This document shows positions 1-12,206 of a stretch of 64,000 nt of DNA, piece by piece. The stretch spans positions 74,991,764 through 75,055,763 of the forward strand of contig NC_030683.2 of the NCBI RefSeq assembly GCF_000004195.4, read 5' to 3'. Source of the DNA: Xenopus tropicalis (Eukaryota; Chordata; Amphibia; Anura; Pipidae). Below the pieces are notes generated by a model. That model did no database searches. It was not told where the DNA came from and saw nothing but the letters and a program-made list of their open reading frames with translations. The first letter of the stretch is position 1. The number at the start of each line of letters is the position of its first letter. The translations under genes and the position numbers were made by a program.

Positions 1-308
1 CAATGCTATCTCTTTACTGGCTGCTAGACTGGAGGGCGTCTTTAGTAATCTGAGCTTATAACAACTGAGCATGCCCACAAGCCAGAAGTCAAAGCAAATT
101 CCTGAGGGAGGGGGCCAAGTGGGTTACAGGAGGAGAAGGAAATCTAAGTGATTAAGGGGATGTTGCAGCCTTACTATTAACCTCTGGACAACCAGTGTGG
201 CAGGTATTGAAAGATTTCAAAGAGGCTGTTCACTGATTAATTTTTTGTGTGTGGGGTTTACATGTCCTTTAAATATAAAATATTGGCAGTAAGTAACACA
301 AGTAAATG

Positions 309-697
309 TGAAATTCTGCATTTTGCAATGGCATGCAAAAATTTGGTGCACAAAAATGGTTGTTGAGTGAAGAATAATTTTCTGTTGCGTCAAAAAAGTC
401 AGGTGTGTCCAAAAAGTCGTATGGTACTGACATTTAGTGAATTTTTCGCTGTTTTTTTGCAATTTCACAAATTTTTCGGCAAAGCAAAATGGTACAGATT
501 TGCTCATAGTTAGTCTAGTTGTCTATTTTTCCGCAACCACGCCCAATTTTTCAGCGCAACAAAGAAATTTCAGTGCAACAAAGAAATTTCAGTGCAACAA
601 ATTTTTCAGCGCATATTTTCACGGAAGTTTTGCAAAACTATTCGCCAATGGCTGCGAATCCATGCCTGGCGAAAAAATTTCCTCATCACTACTAGCA
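309..697. mobile_element. Degraded hAT-type MITE copies, two in tandem
   Basis: 309-510 resembles the element at 58577-58828 (CTGCATTT, TTGGTG and GGTACAGATTTGCTCAT blocks). 614-695 ends in GAATCCATGCCTGGCGAAAA...CTCATCACTA, the terminal sequence also seen at 27080-27117. The interior 547-610 has a short direct repeat (AGAAATTTCAGTGCAACAA twice). The boundaries are worn and no target duplication could be fixed. Confidence 0.6.
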
Positions 698-990
698 GTT
701 AAATTCAACTTCTTAGTAAAAACCCTTTCATTCAGATGGGTCCTTGCTGTATGCTGAAGGTAGCGATCACTCAGTTTACACGAACTAGGTTTACAGTTTT
801 ACAGGAACTAGGTTCCAGTGGTTCTTTATCTAGCTGATAACAATTATTTATGGAACAAGTATGGTACAGAATTCACACAATTACTTTGTTTCAAGATGTT
901 ATAATAACTACAAAAAAACTACAATACAAACTGAAGCACTCACTCTAGGGTTGCAGTGTCAGTGGTCAAGACCCTCCAAGGTGAGGTATA

Positions 991-1482
991 ATGGGGGACT
1001 CATTTATAAACACTGGGCAATTTTGCACCTGGGCAGTAAACCATTAGGCTGATGACGTACCATGTGTATGGCGTATATTTTCAGCAAGCTGAAAAACACC
1101 TGCTGAAAATATGCGCCATACGCACCATATGTTCCTACGTGTGCCTGCACCCGAATGAATAGAATATGCTCTGGTGCAGGCACATGTAGCTGAAATCTGC
1201 ATAGTCTTGCGTGTTTATACGTATTTCAGCAACATATGTCTGCAGCTGAGCGTACGCCATTCATTCAGGTGCAGGCACAGGTAAGAGCGTATAGTGCATA
1301 TTTTCCGCAAGCGTTTTTCAGCATGCCGAAAATATACGCCATAACACGCCCTTAGCAACTAATCTGTGATTAGATTTTTCCAACCAGCTGCTGGTAGATC
1401 AATAAAAGCAAACCTCTAATTGGTTGCCATGGGTTACTACCCAGGTGCAAATGTGCACAGTGTTTATAAATGACCTCCACTG
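991..1482. mobile_element. Palindromic MITE (outer), interrupted
   Basis: Left GACTCATTTATAAACACTG...GCACCTGGGCAGTAA (around 996-1040) is the inverted complement of the right arm (around 1430-1480). The element was split by the MITE at 1047-1351, which lies between its two arms. Confidence 0.65.
1047..1351. mobile_element. Fold-back MITE inserted in the 991-1482 element, TTA duplication
   Basis: Both ends carry ATGGCGTATATTTTCnGCA in inverted orientation, and each end is itself a small hairpin. TTA flanks both sides (1044-1046 and 1352-1354), as in Harbinger-type insertions. A GTGCAGGCAC block occurs three times inside (near 1143, 1172 and 1271). Confidence 0.65.
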
Positions 1483-2424
1483 TCAACTTCCATCTACACA
1501 CTTAAGACCTTAAAACAGACCAAAAGTCCTGGACTTCTGCACTCCTTGCTAGAGATGTTTCTGCTCTGCTAACTACACTGACTATCTTTTCCTCCTTGAG
1601 TGATTAAATGTAGGATCTAGCCTGCAACTAATTAGTTCTCGAATACAGTTTTTTGGGGTTTTTTTTTGCAGATGTCTTATCTCTTTTCCCTGTGTCCCTT
1701 CCCTACCCCAGTGCTCCTGGCACCATCTATGAGGGAAGCCTAAGGGGACTAACATGGCAACCTCTCTATCTTATAAACCGTTAGGGGGTCTCCAGGGGAG
1801 ATTCATAATCTACAAATAGGGAGTTACCTACACTGTAATGTAGAGACCTGCGGCTATTTGTGCATACCCAAATGCAGCCTTTGTTTGTGAAAATGCCCTC
1901 ACCTCTTCATTAATAAGCCACTTATTTCCCATCATTTTTACACACTTTTTCTCTCTTAAATAATTTTTCTAAAGCTTAATAAAATGCTTAAAATGCTCAG
2001 AATTTTGCAAACTTATGATAGTGATATGCTTTTCTTAAATTAAAAAAAATATTTTGTCATTGTTGACAATTTCGATATGTAGTTACTTATTGGTAAAATA
2101 GCCTCTGCATTTTCATGTAAGGCTTTAATATGTGATTTGCTTTAAAAGGTAATAAAAAGCACCAGCATCAGACAGGATCATCAGATCATCAGACATCTAT
2201 TCATCCAGTTTAATATTTAGAAATCATTTAATGTAATTTCTATTGCCTATGTTACAGCATTGTGTCGTTACATTTCAGTGACTTTGACCACTAGGTGGCA
2301 TGAATAATCTACTTACATAAAAAAGCTTATTTTCTGAATAAGGAATGTAGCATTGGAAAGACAAAGGGAAAGAAAAGGACAGCCTCAGCAATAGGCTTTC
2401 TCGACCTAGGTTCACTTACTAAAA

Positions 2425-2578
2425 TCTATCTATCATCTATCTATCATCTATCTATCATCTATCACAGTAATGATGCTTCATTGTTATTTGTATATGACAA
2501 TAAACTTGAAACTTGAAACTATCTATCTATCATCTATCTATCTCTCTCTCTCTCTCTCTCTCTCTATCATCTATCTGA
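2425..2578. repeat. (CTAT)n / CATCTAT / (CT)n microsatellite around a LINE tail
   Basis: CTATCTATCAT units run on both sides of a 50-bp stretch (2468-2520). That stretch contains TTGTATATGACAATAAAC followed by repeated CTTGAAA, the form of an L2-type LINE 3' end. An uninterrupted CT run follows at about 2541-2565. Confidence 0.75.
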
Positions 2579-3103
2579 AACAATAAATGCAGTATGTATA
2601 GTTGTTTCTAAATGCTTCAAAAATATTTCTCAGCCCTACATAATGCAACCCCTTATGGTACCTGCAGGCCAAAGAAAGGATACTTTACAGGGGCCCCTGT
2701 ATCTTCTGTTGTTCCACTCATGCTTCTTCATCTTTTGACACATCAAGCATCATCTCAGCACACAATAATTATTGGTTTGCTTGATCTGTTACAATGAGGT
2801 TCTACGGATTGGATTAGGATCATTATTTATAAAGAGTGGATAAAGAATATTACTCAATAAAATGTTTTAATAAAATAATCTGCTTATATCTGCATTACCC
2901 TGTTACAGTTAGTTGTAAAGCATTGTCTGGTGACCACTGAGGTATCTATTATATGTTTTTTTACCTTGGCTAGGCAGAAAAAACATACATGTTTTGGGGA
3001 TAAGTATGTATTTACTCATTGAGTTGCACATCCACCTATCACACTCTACCCACCAACCTTCTTTTAGTCTCCTGCAGCCATAATTCCACTAACCTCATAC
3101 CAC

Positions 3104-3385
3104 TTAAGGTGCCCATACACTATAAGATCCGCTCGCTTGTGGATGTCGCCAAGTGAGCGGATCTTCACCCGATATCCCCACCTACGGGTGGGCGATATCG
3201 GGTAGCAAGTAGTTTAAAAAAAAGATAATCTGATTACCGGATTACATTTGCGGCCATGGGGCAGTCGGTTCGGGGACCGCATCAACGAGCCGATGCAGCC
3301 CCCGATCCGACTGGATTTTCGAGATCTGGCCAATTTCAGGGACCGATATCGGCAGCTATAATCGGCCCGTGTATGGGGACCTTAA
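3104..3385. mobile_element. TTAA-flanked MITE
   Basis: TTAA|GGTGCCCATACAC at the left mirrors GTGTATGGGGACC|TTAA at the right. The interior has GATCCGCTCGCTTG and a CGATATCGGG palindrome. A related copy is at 10999-11349. TTAA duplications are typical of piggyBac/Kolobok-type transposases. It ends 177 bp before exon w1. Confidence 0.8.
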
Positions 3386-3562
3386 CTCTCTGTAATCCTC
3401 AAAATTGATTTTTTTTTTCGATTCAAACAATTCATCAGTCCAAGCAGTCCAATAAACATAGCTCAGCTTCCAATAAACATAACTTTTTACTTCTTTACAA
3501 GAAATTGTTAATATTGCTTTTAAATAAGAACATACTCCCATTGATTTTATTGTTTCCTTTAG

Positions 3563-3684
3563 TTCCAAATATTGCTCCACAGAACATCAATGTGACTGCT
3601 GTGGAAGGAGGAAACGGTACAATAGTTGTGAGCTGGGAACCCCCACCAAAAAACATTCACAGCAGTAACATAAAAGGTTATAAG
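3563..3684 (+). CDS. robo3: robo3 exon w1: first half of FN3 domain 3
   Basis: This 122-bp exon follows a TTTCCTTTAG acceptor and ends at AAG|GTAAGA. It enters in phase 1 and leaves in phase 0. It encodes about 40 residues starting (V)PNIAPQNINVTAV, then a glycine-rich turn and VVSWEPPPKN, ending GYK. The tryptophan in VSWEPP is the conserved core residue of FN3 strand B. Two N-glycosylation sequons are visible (NVT and NGT), as expected for an extracellular domain. In human Robo1 the equivalent stretch reads VSWQPPPEDTQNG. A phase-1 entry is typical of FN3 domain starts. The domain is completed by the next exon. This lies outside the membrane, in the membrane-proximal part of the ectodomain. 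Confidence 0.88.
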
Positions 3685-3850
3685 GTAAGATGCTTTTGTA
3701 ACTTAAAGAAGCTTTTTTTTTTTTAAATTATCATTAAATAAAGCAACATTGTTTAATATTATATGTTAGAAATTCTAATTTTAAGTATGTGTAATTTTAT
3801 TCAGAGAGACAGAGTTTTATTAAAGCTCAAACTGGGAAAAAGTACCCTAT

Positions 3851-4351
3851 GGGGCTGATTTACTAACCCACGAATCCGACCCGAATTGGAAAAGTTCCGA
3901 CTTGAAAACGAACATTTTGCGACTTTTTCGTATGTTTTGCGATTTTTTCGGATTCTTTACGAATTTTTCGTTACCAATACGATTTTTGCGTAAAAACGCG
4001 AGTTTTTCGTATCCATTACGAAAGTTGCGTAAAAAGTTGCGCATTTTTCGTAGCGTTCGAACTTACGCGAAAAGTTGCGCATTTTTCGTAGCGTTAAAAC
4101 TTAACGCTACGAAAAATGCGCAACTTTTCGCGTAAGTTTTAACGCTACGAAAAATGCGCAACTTTTTACACAACTTTCGTAATGGATACGAAAACTCGCG
4201 TTTTTACGCAAAAATCGTATTGGTAACGAAAAATTCGTAAAGAATCCGAAAAAATCGCAAAACATACGAAAAAATCGCAAAATACCAATCATTACGAAAA
4301 AAACGCAATCGGACTCCATTCGACCCGTTCGTGGGTAAGTAAATCAGCCCC
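3851..4351. mobile_element. Long palindromic MITE, TAT duplication
   Basis: GGGGCTGATTTACTAACCCA at the left is matched in inverse at the right. Nearly the whole 500 bp folds on itself, with repeated CGnAAAA/TTTTCG and TACGAAAAA units. TAT flanks both ends (3848-3850 and 4352-4354). Same family as 12207, 36004, 39805, 49885 and, more distantly, 23582. Confidence 0.85.
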
Positions 4352-6982
4352 TATGTGTCAGATGCTTTAATTAAGAATACTTCTTCTGTACCAGGTACAA
4401 TTGCTGGTAGAACAAACCTACTGACAACATTTGGGGGCCCATTCATTAAAGCACGATGACCACGATTAGAAAAAATTTGTATCTTTAAAAAAAGTACAAC
4501 TTTTTCATGATACGTTCGTTATTCCACGAAAAAGTTGTACTTTTCGCAACAATTAAGAAACTTTTATTATTCATTCAAGCTTTGGTATCGTGGCTATCTT
4601 TTGGCCAGGTTGGAGCTGCAGAGACCCATTGAGTCCTATGAAAGGCTTCCAAAATCATGCATTGAAGTCAGAACGGTTTTCACATCGTTTATGATTGTTC
4701 CGATACAAAAATTTTGTAACTTTCAGATCGTAACTGCAAAATACCTGTTGCTTTGTTTTTCAGGAGTAGCCCAAAGTTGTCTTGCAAGAAACCGTTGGGT
4801 TCCTTAGGAAAAACAAAGCAATGCATATGTTTTCCTACCAGCAACTTACATTACTGCCAGTAGCAAAGCATTTGCAGGAGATAATTTGCCAGTAGTAGAA
4901 CAGATTTTTGGGGGGCAACTAATCACAACGTGTGACATCACCCTAAAATAACTTGAGCCTACTCACTTGAGTCCCTACTCTGATGGGAGATCACTTGGTG
5001 TACTATACCCTCTACTCTTGTTAACAGAGCCCATACCCAGGCTAGCTACCCTACTTCTCACTCCAAGAGTGGGATATAACATATAGCTTACCCTTGGTCT
5101 AACTGGTGCTCATTCATTAGGTCTTTACTCTCAGTGAGTTAATCTCCTATCTAAGGTCCCACTTCTTACTGAGGCTCCCTAGCACCATTCACACTCATTC
5201 ATTATGTGGAGGCCAAAGATATTAAACATGGCTTCAGCTTACCTTCTATAGAATAACACGCGACAACCCTGTGTTCAGTTGGGATTTTCAACCTCTCACA
5301 TGAAATGTTTTATTTATATAGGACCCTAACCCTCCATAAAACTGTTTTCTTTGTAACTGAACAATTACAATAGAAGTAAAACTTAAAAAAGACTTTCTTG
5401 CAAAATTTGTTTACAAGAAAACCGGCAACATAAATCTGCCAGTAATATAAAACATAATGCAGCCTTAATAAACATTCAATGAGAAGGATTTTTCAGTAAA
5501 ATACGTTTATATCTAAACAGGATGAAGCTCTTAGATGCCAGAGGATTTTATTTGACTCTTCCGTTAATGCACAAATATTAATGTCCTATTACATTTTAAA
5601 AATATAGTATTCTTTATCATTTCTTTATTTTACTATCTGATGTACTCTTATCAAGCTGCCGTTTATAAAACAGAAATGTCAGGTTTATCTTTGCATATAT
5701 TTCAAAACCACTCAGTGAGACTGATAAAAGCCCTTAAAAAGCTTTTCAGGATCCCAAATGCATGAAATCCTTCTAATACAAGATAAATATTCAAGCTTTT
5801 TACAAATTCTAATTACTATATAATATGACTAGAATGTGACACCACTCCATTACTTTCGGCAGATAAGGCTTTATTAATTGCTTTGTAATTTTCTCTTCAA
5901 ATTAACATATACTTAGTTTGATGCATCAGTTGAGAACAGTAGATACAAATGCTCTGTCAGTGGGAAGCATTTGATTCCAAGCATGAAAATGTACAGACAT
6001 TAAGAGATGGTTGATATGTTTAGGTAGAAGTTGCTATGGGTTATTATGCCAGAATTCATTGATCAGAATTCTATTATGTGAGAGGTGGAACATCGATATT
6101 TTGCACAATCAATAATCATTCCATCAATATCAGACCTGATATTCCCAGGAGAATACATAAATGCTGGGCACACTGTAAATTAACATAATAAATAAATGGA
6201 GCAGCTGCTGGTATATAATTGGTCAAAATCAAAGTATTTGAACATAACCAAAATATATACTTTTCTCTTCTTTAATATTGTTTTTAATATTGTTACCTCT
6301 AGAGTCAGAGGGTTTTGCTGCTGCTGCTTTTAGCTAATCCTAACCCCAAACACCCATACCCATTTCCTTTATAGCAGCCTGTCCTCTAGATTTGCTATCT
6401 ATCCCAATATGCTTTCTTTAACCTCTTCTACATGTATTGAAAATCATCCCACTTTCTAGCCTAGCTATTCCCCATAACAGGGGCAGGATCTCCAATGCTA
6501 TTCTTGAATGTGCTCTTACCAACACTGTGGTCCTCATGCCATCACATTCTGTGTCTTGCACTATTGTTACAAAAGTCTAAATAATCAGTTGTCTCTGAAA
6601 CCAGGTGAGCATAATAACAAATACTTTAAAAGTTGCAAAATATTTCAAGGGGAAATCGCTATTATGAAATTAATAATATATATAGGTATGCTGAAGATAT
6701 GTTCCATTTATTCTATTTTCATTTAAATGAGAGCTTGTGTTTCTGGGAAAAGTTTAATGCAAAAGTGATTCAATTTGAAACATTAATTATTCATCGCTTT
6801 GAACTGATCATATATTATGGCAGTGTACTGTTACTTCCTATGGAATAATATGCATAGACAAAACAAGAGAAGTGTTATTGGAAATGGCAAAAATATCACT
6901 GTATTTCAACAATAACTTTTGAAAGAAACAAGTCCTAGAGATTTTGAGCAACTCTTTGGAGTTTTTCTGTATTAACCCATTA

Positions 6983-7289
6983 GGGCTCTGGCACACGGGG
7001 AGATTAGTCGCCCGCGGCAAAACTCCCTGTTCGCGGGCGACTAACCTCCCCGAGTTGCCTTCCCCTGCCATCCCACCGGCGAACATGTAAGTTGCTGGCG
7101 GGATGGCAGATGTGGCGGCGCGATTTTTTTTCCGCCGATTTCCCAAAATCGCCCCGCCGCGTCTGCCATCCCACCGGCGACTTACATTGTCGCCGATGGG
7201 ATGGCAGGGGAAGGCAACTCGGGGAGATTAGTCGCCCGCGAACAGAGAGTTTTGCCGCGGGCGACTAATCTCCCCGTGTGCCAGAGCCC
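6983..7289. mobile_element. GC-rich MITE with exact TTA duplication
   Basis: GGGCTCTGGCACACGGGGAG at the left and its inverse at the right are flanked by TTA (6980-6982 and 7290-7292). The stem continues through ATTAGTCGCCCGCGG, and a second inverted pair (TGCCATCCCACCGGCGA) lies inside. The high GC stands out from the AT-rich intron. The TTA duplication suggests a Harbinger-type mover. Confidence 0.85.
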
Positions 7290-7731
7290 TTAGCCTCCAA
7301 CACTGTAGTAGCACCAAACCACCACAATAATCCACAAGTTCTAACAGCATCTTTTTTCTAAAATGTCGTATCTGAATAAGTCCTTGTTAGGCACACATAG
7401 TTTCTGTCAGCATAGTTTTGCCAGATTTTGCTACAATCACATCCCATCTGGCAAACAACTGGTAGCACCAGTACTCCCATTTTTCAGCCCCCATAAAGTT
7501 TACTAGTGTATTTTTTGTCTCAGTAGTGCCAGTACCCGCATTGTCATGTGGCCCCCCTGCATCCTGTCAGTGTTACCTGAGATTCTTACCTTTTCTGTGG
7601 TATAAATAAATATACAACAATTATTTTGTGACATTTGATATTATATTATTGTTACACAAATTTATGGAAATCTTAAATAAAATCAATCCAGATTTCTCTC
7701 CTTCTAATAGTCAATAATTTGACACTTTTAG

Positions 7732-7903
7732 GTCTGGTGTTTTGAGAATGAAACACATCCTAAAGCAGACTGGATAGTGGATGAAGAAACCAAGAGTCTA
7801 GAAATTCCCATGTTGGCCTCCGGCATTAAATATCAAGTCCAAGTAGCGGCTATAAATGATGCAGGAATTGGAATGCCAAGCATACCTAAATACATAATGA
7901 TAG
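7732..7903 (+). CDS. robo3: robo3 exon w2: second half of FN3 domain 3
   Basis: The 172-bp exon lies between a TGACACTTTTAG acceptor and a G|GTAAGA donor (phase 0 in, phase 1 out). It encodes 57 residues beginning VWCFENETHPKADW. This matches the Robo signature VWCLGNETRYH at the same place. It continues with ASGIKYQVQVAAINDAGIG, the strand F/G region of an FN3 fold, where the tyrosine and the N-x-x-G-x-G loop are conserved. One N-glycosylation sequon (NET) is kept at the position used in Robo1. Together with exon w1 this gives a complete FN3 domain of about 97 residues, the usual length. Confidence 0.9.
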
Positions 7904-9030
7904 GTAAGAAAGTTTCATTATTTGCTGAACAAATAAAAAAACTTGATTAATGGCCGTATACTGGAAAATTAATTTAGCAAGCCTTACACCAGAACAGATT
8001 ACACATATTATTTTAGTAAATATAATTACAGATGCAGTTTACTGTAAAATGGGCACCATAAAAAGTGGATAGAAATTGGCATATATTGCAGATCCATGTT
8101 TCACAGGATTCCAAACTTGACTAAGATTCCAAATAGGCTTTTGCATTTCAAGTACACAGAGGCCGAACAGCCCCCTCACCAACCCACTAAATAGTGACTG
8201 TCTATGTCATCTCACAGCAGCCCCTCTGGTAATCTGTCAACTCTGGCAAATGCCAGTCATGGCTGTAGGATTCCTTTGAGTTGTTAATTTCAAATTTGGT
8301 TATTTTCATAATTGAGTTGATCTTAAGTGCACTTAATATATCTGATAAGCTATCTGAAAAGCACACACTTGCTTGTAGTCTCCCTGGTTATTGTGTTTGT
8401 TTAGTTTTTTTAAGTTGAACTGACCATTAGTGTTGGCTTCATATGCAATAGTGTTGGCTTCATATGCAAAATATCAATACACTGATCCACAATGACCTAA
8501 TTTGACCGGATCCACAATGAACTAAATATTTGATAGGTATCAGTTCAGCCTCAGTGAGATTTTGATCAACCAAGTCTGATAAACTGTTCAACCCATGAAC
8601 ACAAAAGTCTTGCCCTGGCTTTCTTTCTGAGTTGCCCAAAATTAAACCCTGGTTGGCTCATGACCATACCAGCTATCAGTAAGGATTGGGCCAAGGTTTC
8701 CTAATAACTGACTGATTAGCATGATGGCCTAGTGGGTTGCATTAGTGTAATTTGCTCATCCATGTGTGTGGGGGAAAATTGTACAATATCCTTCCACTAG
8801 GTCCATGAACCCATTTAGTCAGACAGGACAAAGATTCTTTAGTGCATGATCAGATTTCCCCCTGTCACACAAGGAAATACTTCTTGTAGTAGTCTCCAAA
8901 TAGGTTCCATTGTTTCCAGCAGGGCTTTACTTGTCCACATGGGAAAAAACTACAAACCTATATCTTGCAGTTTACCCCAGCCCGTACATATATTTCTAAA
9001 TAAACTATTCTTTTGTTTTTTTGTGTCTAG
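7904..9030 (+). other. Intron w2-w3
   Basis: About 1.1 kb. Apart from a short tandem copy (TGTTGGCTTCATATGCAA twice, near 8432-8470) and a repeated GGATCCACAATGA-like phrase just after it, I see no repeat element or gene. Confidence 0.7.
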
Positions 9031-9222
9031 ACTCACCAGAAGTGAAGGAGGTAAAAGATGAAAATATATATTTTGAGCTAATCCTGCAAGTTGTGCGTCA
9101 CCCAGCATTCATTGGAACTGTAGGAACCGTGGCCTGGATATTATTAATGGTTGCAGCCGTGTATGTGTGTCAGCGTCATTCTAAGCGCTATAGCACAAAA
9201 CAACACAGTATATTAGGAAACA
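9031..9222 (+). CDS. robo3: robo3 exon w3: juxtamembrane and transmembrane helix
   Basis: The 192-bp exon runs from TTGTGTCTAG to A|GTAAGC (phase 1 in and out). It encodes 64 residues. Residues 1-26 are a charged extracellular stalk containing LQVVRHPAF, very close to Robo1 DVVKQPAF. Residues 27-47 (FIGTVG...VAAVYVC) form one hydrophobic helix containing WILLMV, as in Robo1 WIILMV. A basic stop-transfer stretch follows (QRHSKRYSTKQH). This sets the topology: the exons before it are outside the cell and those after it are cytoplasmic. The donor AACA|GTAAGC is slightly unusual in its -1 base but keeps the frame into the next exon. Confidence 0.92.
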
Positions 9223-10998
9223 GTAAGCATTTATTATCTCATAATATGTTTTAATACCATTGTTTGCAGTTAACTAGAGAACAGTTGTAAGCTGAAATAT
9301 TGTATGCATATACAAGATAGATATGGACATGTACAGTTATGGAGTTCCAAAGTATAGGAGTCAAGCAGTAACACGGTGTGCTGGCCCAATAACACATAGC
9401 AGCCAATCAGACATGTTGTTGATTTGGGCTACTAGACATGGGAAAATGCTGCACTACTCATTTCATGTATCTCCACTCCCCAAAAGTCTACGCCTTTACC
9501 ACAGATACCCTGGGGAATGTGTCAAGCTAGGGTGACCTGTGGGGTATGTACAGTGAAACTGCAGTTATAGAGGCTTTAAACTTGTATAACTGCCATGCCT
9601 GTCCAACCATAATGTACTTTTCCCCACTAAATGGAGAAATCCCAACCATCTAATGGCTGAAAAATACTTGCAGATTTATAGCAAAGTGCTCTGCACTCTG
9701 AAAGCTCTGTTGTAAATCTGCTGATAAACATCTCCTTCAGTGTGTAGTGGCACACAGATGGCACACTCGAGGGCCTCTTTGTCCTTTTCTAGCCCTGTGA
9801 TTTAAACGCACATTTCCCCCATGCTGTATGACTTTGGAATGTGATTGCAGCATTAATACTAATCTTAAGGAGAAAAATGCACCACTAGGAAAAAATCATT
9901 TAAAATATACATGAAAATAGAAATAAAAAAATAAGAAATTTTCATACATATTTTATGAGTTGAATGAAAAGCGTCTGCGAGAATAGGCCCTTTGTATATA
10001 TTTGTGCATATTGCATCTGCAATACTCACATATTCATATGCAAGCTCTAAAGTGCTATGTAAATACTGAAGAATTGTCAATATACCTTTAGAATACATAA
10101 GGATGATACAATATTTTACTCAAAGCTCCTTTTAGCTAGATTTTTAGAGTTTTTATTTTATTTTATAATCCATTCTAAAGGAAGCACAAAAGATGATTTT
10201 GTTTACTTGCAGAGATAGCTTTCCCCCAAGGCTAAGTATATCAAGATTTTTTTTTTTCAATTTCTCACTGGATGCAGAAATGCTCTGATGTATCAGCAGG
10301 AAAATGATGTGCTTTGTGCAGAAGTGAACATGTACAGATTTGGATTCTTTGCACATGTATCGCAGAAAAATACCCATAAGGTTTAATGCTTGCTTTTCTA
10401 ACATAAAATATAATGCTTTTGTTGCTTTATATATGTATGTTTACATTCTAAAGTGCCTCGGTTTGTAGTGTTAATTACCAAAGCTGTAATTACAGCATAG
10501 CAGGTAAATTAACATTGCCTTATCTGCACCATGTTGTGAAAAAAAATTAGGATAACTGCAAGCTCATTTGTGACCAAAGGTATAACAACAGAGACAGCAT
10601 TCCCTGAAGCTGCTAGGGGATAAGGAGAATACAATAACCCAAATGAATACACAATTATTGTTCCCTGTTTGCTATATAAAATCAGTATCACACAACACAT
10701 TATATTTTGATTATTTTACCAGAGCCCTGGCTTAGGTCCTGGGGAACATTGTGCTCTGAAGCCCAGCAATGGCCATCAATAAAAGATACCAATATCCACT
10801 GTGTATATTATATAACAGCTCAGTAGAATCTATTTTTGCAGTCTGACTGCTTCTATCAACATCATGAAAGCTTGATTATCTCAATAAATACTGTTATTTT
10901 TTGTAAACAGCAAGTGGCTAAACACAAAACAATTTTTGTTGGGTAAACTGACTCACCATTACTTCATATGGGAGCTTCTTAGTTAATATTGACTCTTA

Positions 10999-11349
10999 TG
11001 GTGCCCATATACCTTAAGATCCACTTGCTTGGCAATGTCGCCAAGCGAGTGGATCTTCTCCCGATATCCCCCACCTACGGGTGGGCGATATCGGGAGAAT
11101 CCAGGCTACGGTGGGTGGCAGGCTTACGGTGGGTATAGGCAAAGTCATCCGGAGACCGCATCAACAAGCCGATGCGGTCCCCGATCCAACTAGATTTTTT
11201 AACCTGCCCGATAGAGATCTGCCCGATTTCAGGCCAGATATCGGTCGGGCAGGCCCGTCGGTAGTGCCCATACACGGCCCGATTAGCTGCCGAACCGGTC
11301 TAAGGGACCGATATCGGGAGCTAGAATCGTCCCGTGTATGGGGATCTTT
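10999..11349. mobile_element. MITE related to the 3104-3385 element
   Basis: Starts GGTGCCCATATACCTTAAGA and ends CCGTGTATGGGGATC, with the same GATATCGGG and GATGCGGTCCCCGATCC blocks as the copy at 3104. The flanks are TTAT-like rather than perfect TTAA, so it is older or inserted at a variant site. Confidence 0.7.
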
Positions 11350-12030
11350 ATGTTTTTAAGTTTTATCTGCCTATCTAGGCTTCATTCAGTATGAGGGATG
11401 GTCACTAACCAGCCTGAAGTATTAGGAGCTGCAACTCCTACTAGCTCCTGGGTGAATCAGCCTATAATAAGTGTGACATGTGTAATCTAATCCAAATCTG
11501 CTTGATTAGTGAATTCCACAGACCAAGCAGTCAGATCACGTGGGTCAGTTCTCTAGTCCGTTTCACTCTGTACACACTCTATCAAGAATTAAAACATGGT
11601 TCTTTTTTACTCACTTTAACAAAAAAGGCTTTATTCACCAAATAAAAAAAGGTGCCAATTGTGAAATTGCCCTCTACCTTTTGCATCCTGACTGTGAGTT
11701 GGGCACTAAGGTGCTGCATTCATGCAGGCCTATTTATCTAATCTTGAGTCACATGTGTGCTTATTCATTAAAAAACTCAACAAATTAAAAAATATCAATT
11801 GAACACAGCAAAATCACATTCCACTCATCATTATTAATGAGTTCACAAAATTATTTAAAATTTGAAACACTCAAATCTCTTACATTTTTCAAGGACAACT
11901 CCCACTGACGTCTAGATGAGCTGGCCAGCTTTTAATAAATCTCTAACAGTTGAGTTTAGGAAACTCTCAATTTGAGTTTGTGAGTTTTAAAGAAAAACTC
12001 CAACTGGAACAATGATAACTCTGCCTTTAA

Positions 12031-12203
12031 GGGGTATATTTATCATGCTGTGTAAAAAGTGGAGTGATGTTACCCAGGGCAACCAATCAGCAATTAGATT
12101 TCAACGGTTAGAAAGCCAGAGCAATGCATTTGATTGGCTGCTATGAGTAACATCACCGGTAATGTTTTACTCCACTTTTTTACACAGCATGATAAATATA
12201 CCC
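12031..12203. mobile_element. Short palindromic MITE
   Basis: GGGGTATATTTATCATGCTG...AAGTGGAGTG at the left is mirrored at the right by ACTCCACTTTTTTACACAGC...AATATACCC. The interior has a CCAATCAGC / GATTGGCTGC pair. The left flank is TTAA; the right flank TA also serves as the left flank of the next element. Confidence 0.75.
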
Positions 12204-12206
12204 TAT

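Larger units (their letters stand above)
1..3562 (+). other. Intron before exon w1 (left end open)
   Basis: No exon is visible. The stretch holds degraded hAT-type MITE sequence (about 300-700), a MITE inserted in another MITE (991-1482), a CTAT/CATCTAT microsatellite around a LINE tail (2425-2578) and a TTAA-flanked MITE (3104-3385). I see nothing recognisable in 1-300, 1483-2420 and 2580-3100. Short open frames here are chance products of AT-rich repeats. Confidence 0.7.
3685..7731 (+). other. Intron w1-w2
   Basis: Contains the palindromic MITE at 3851-4351, a partial relative at about 4433-4800 (GGGGCCCATTCATTAAAGCAC start, no clear right end) and a GC-rich MITE at 6983-7289. The rest (4800-6980 and 7290-7731) is AT-rich sequence in which I see no gene. 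Confidence 0.7.

Noticed and set aside
3902..4319. Paired frames rich in FRMFCDFFGFF on both strands
   Set aside because: They are translations of the palindromic MITE arms; the same peptide appears from other copies at 12134, 36071, 39765 and 49931.
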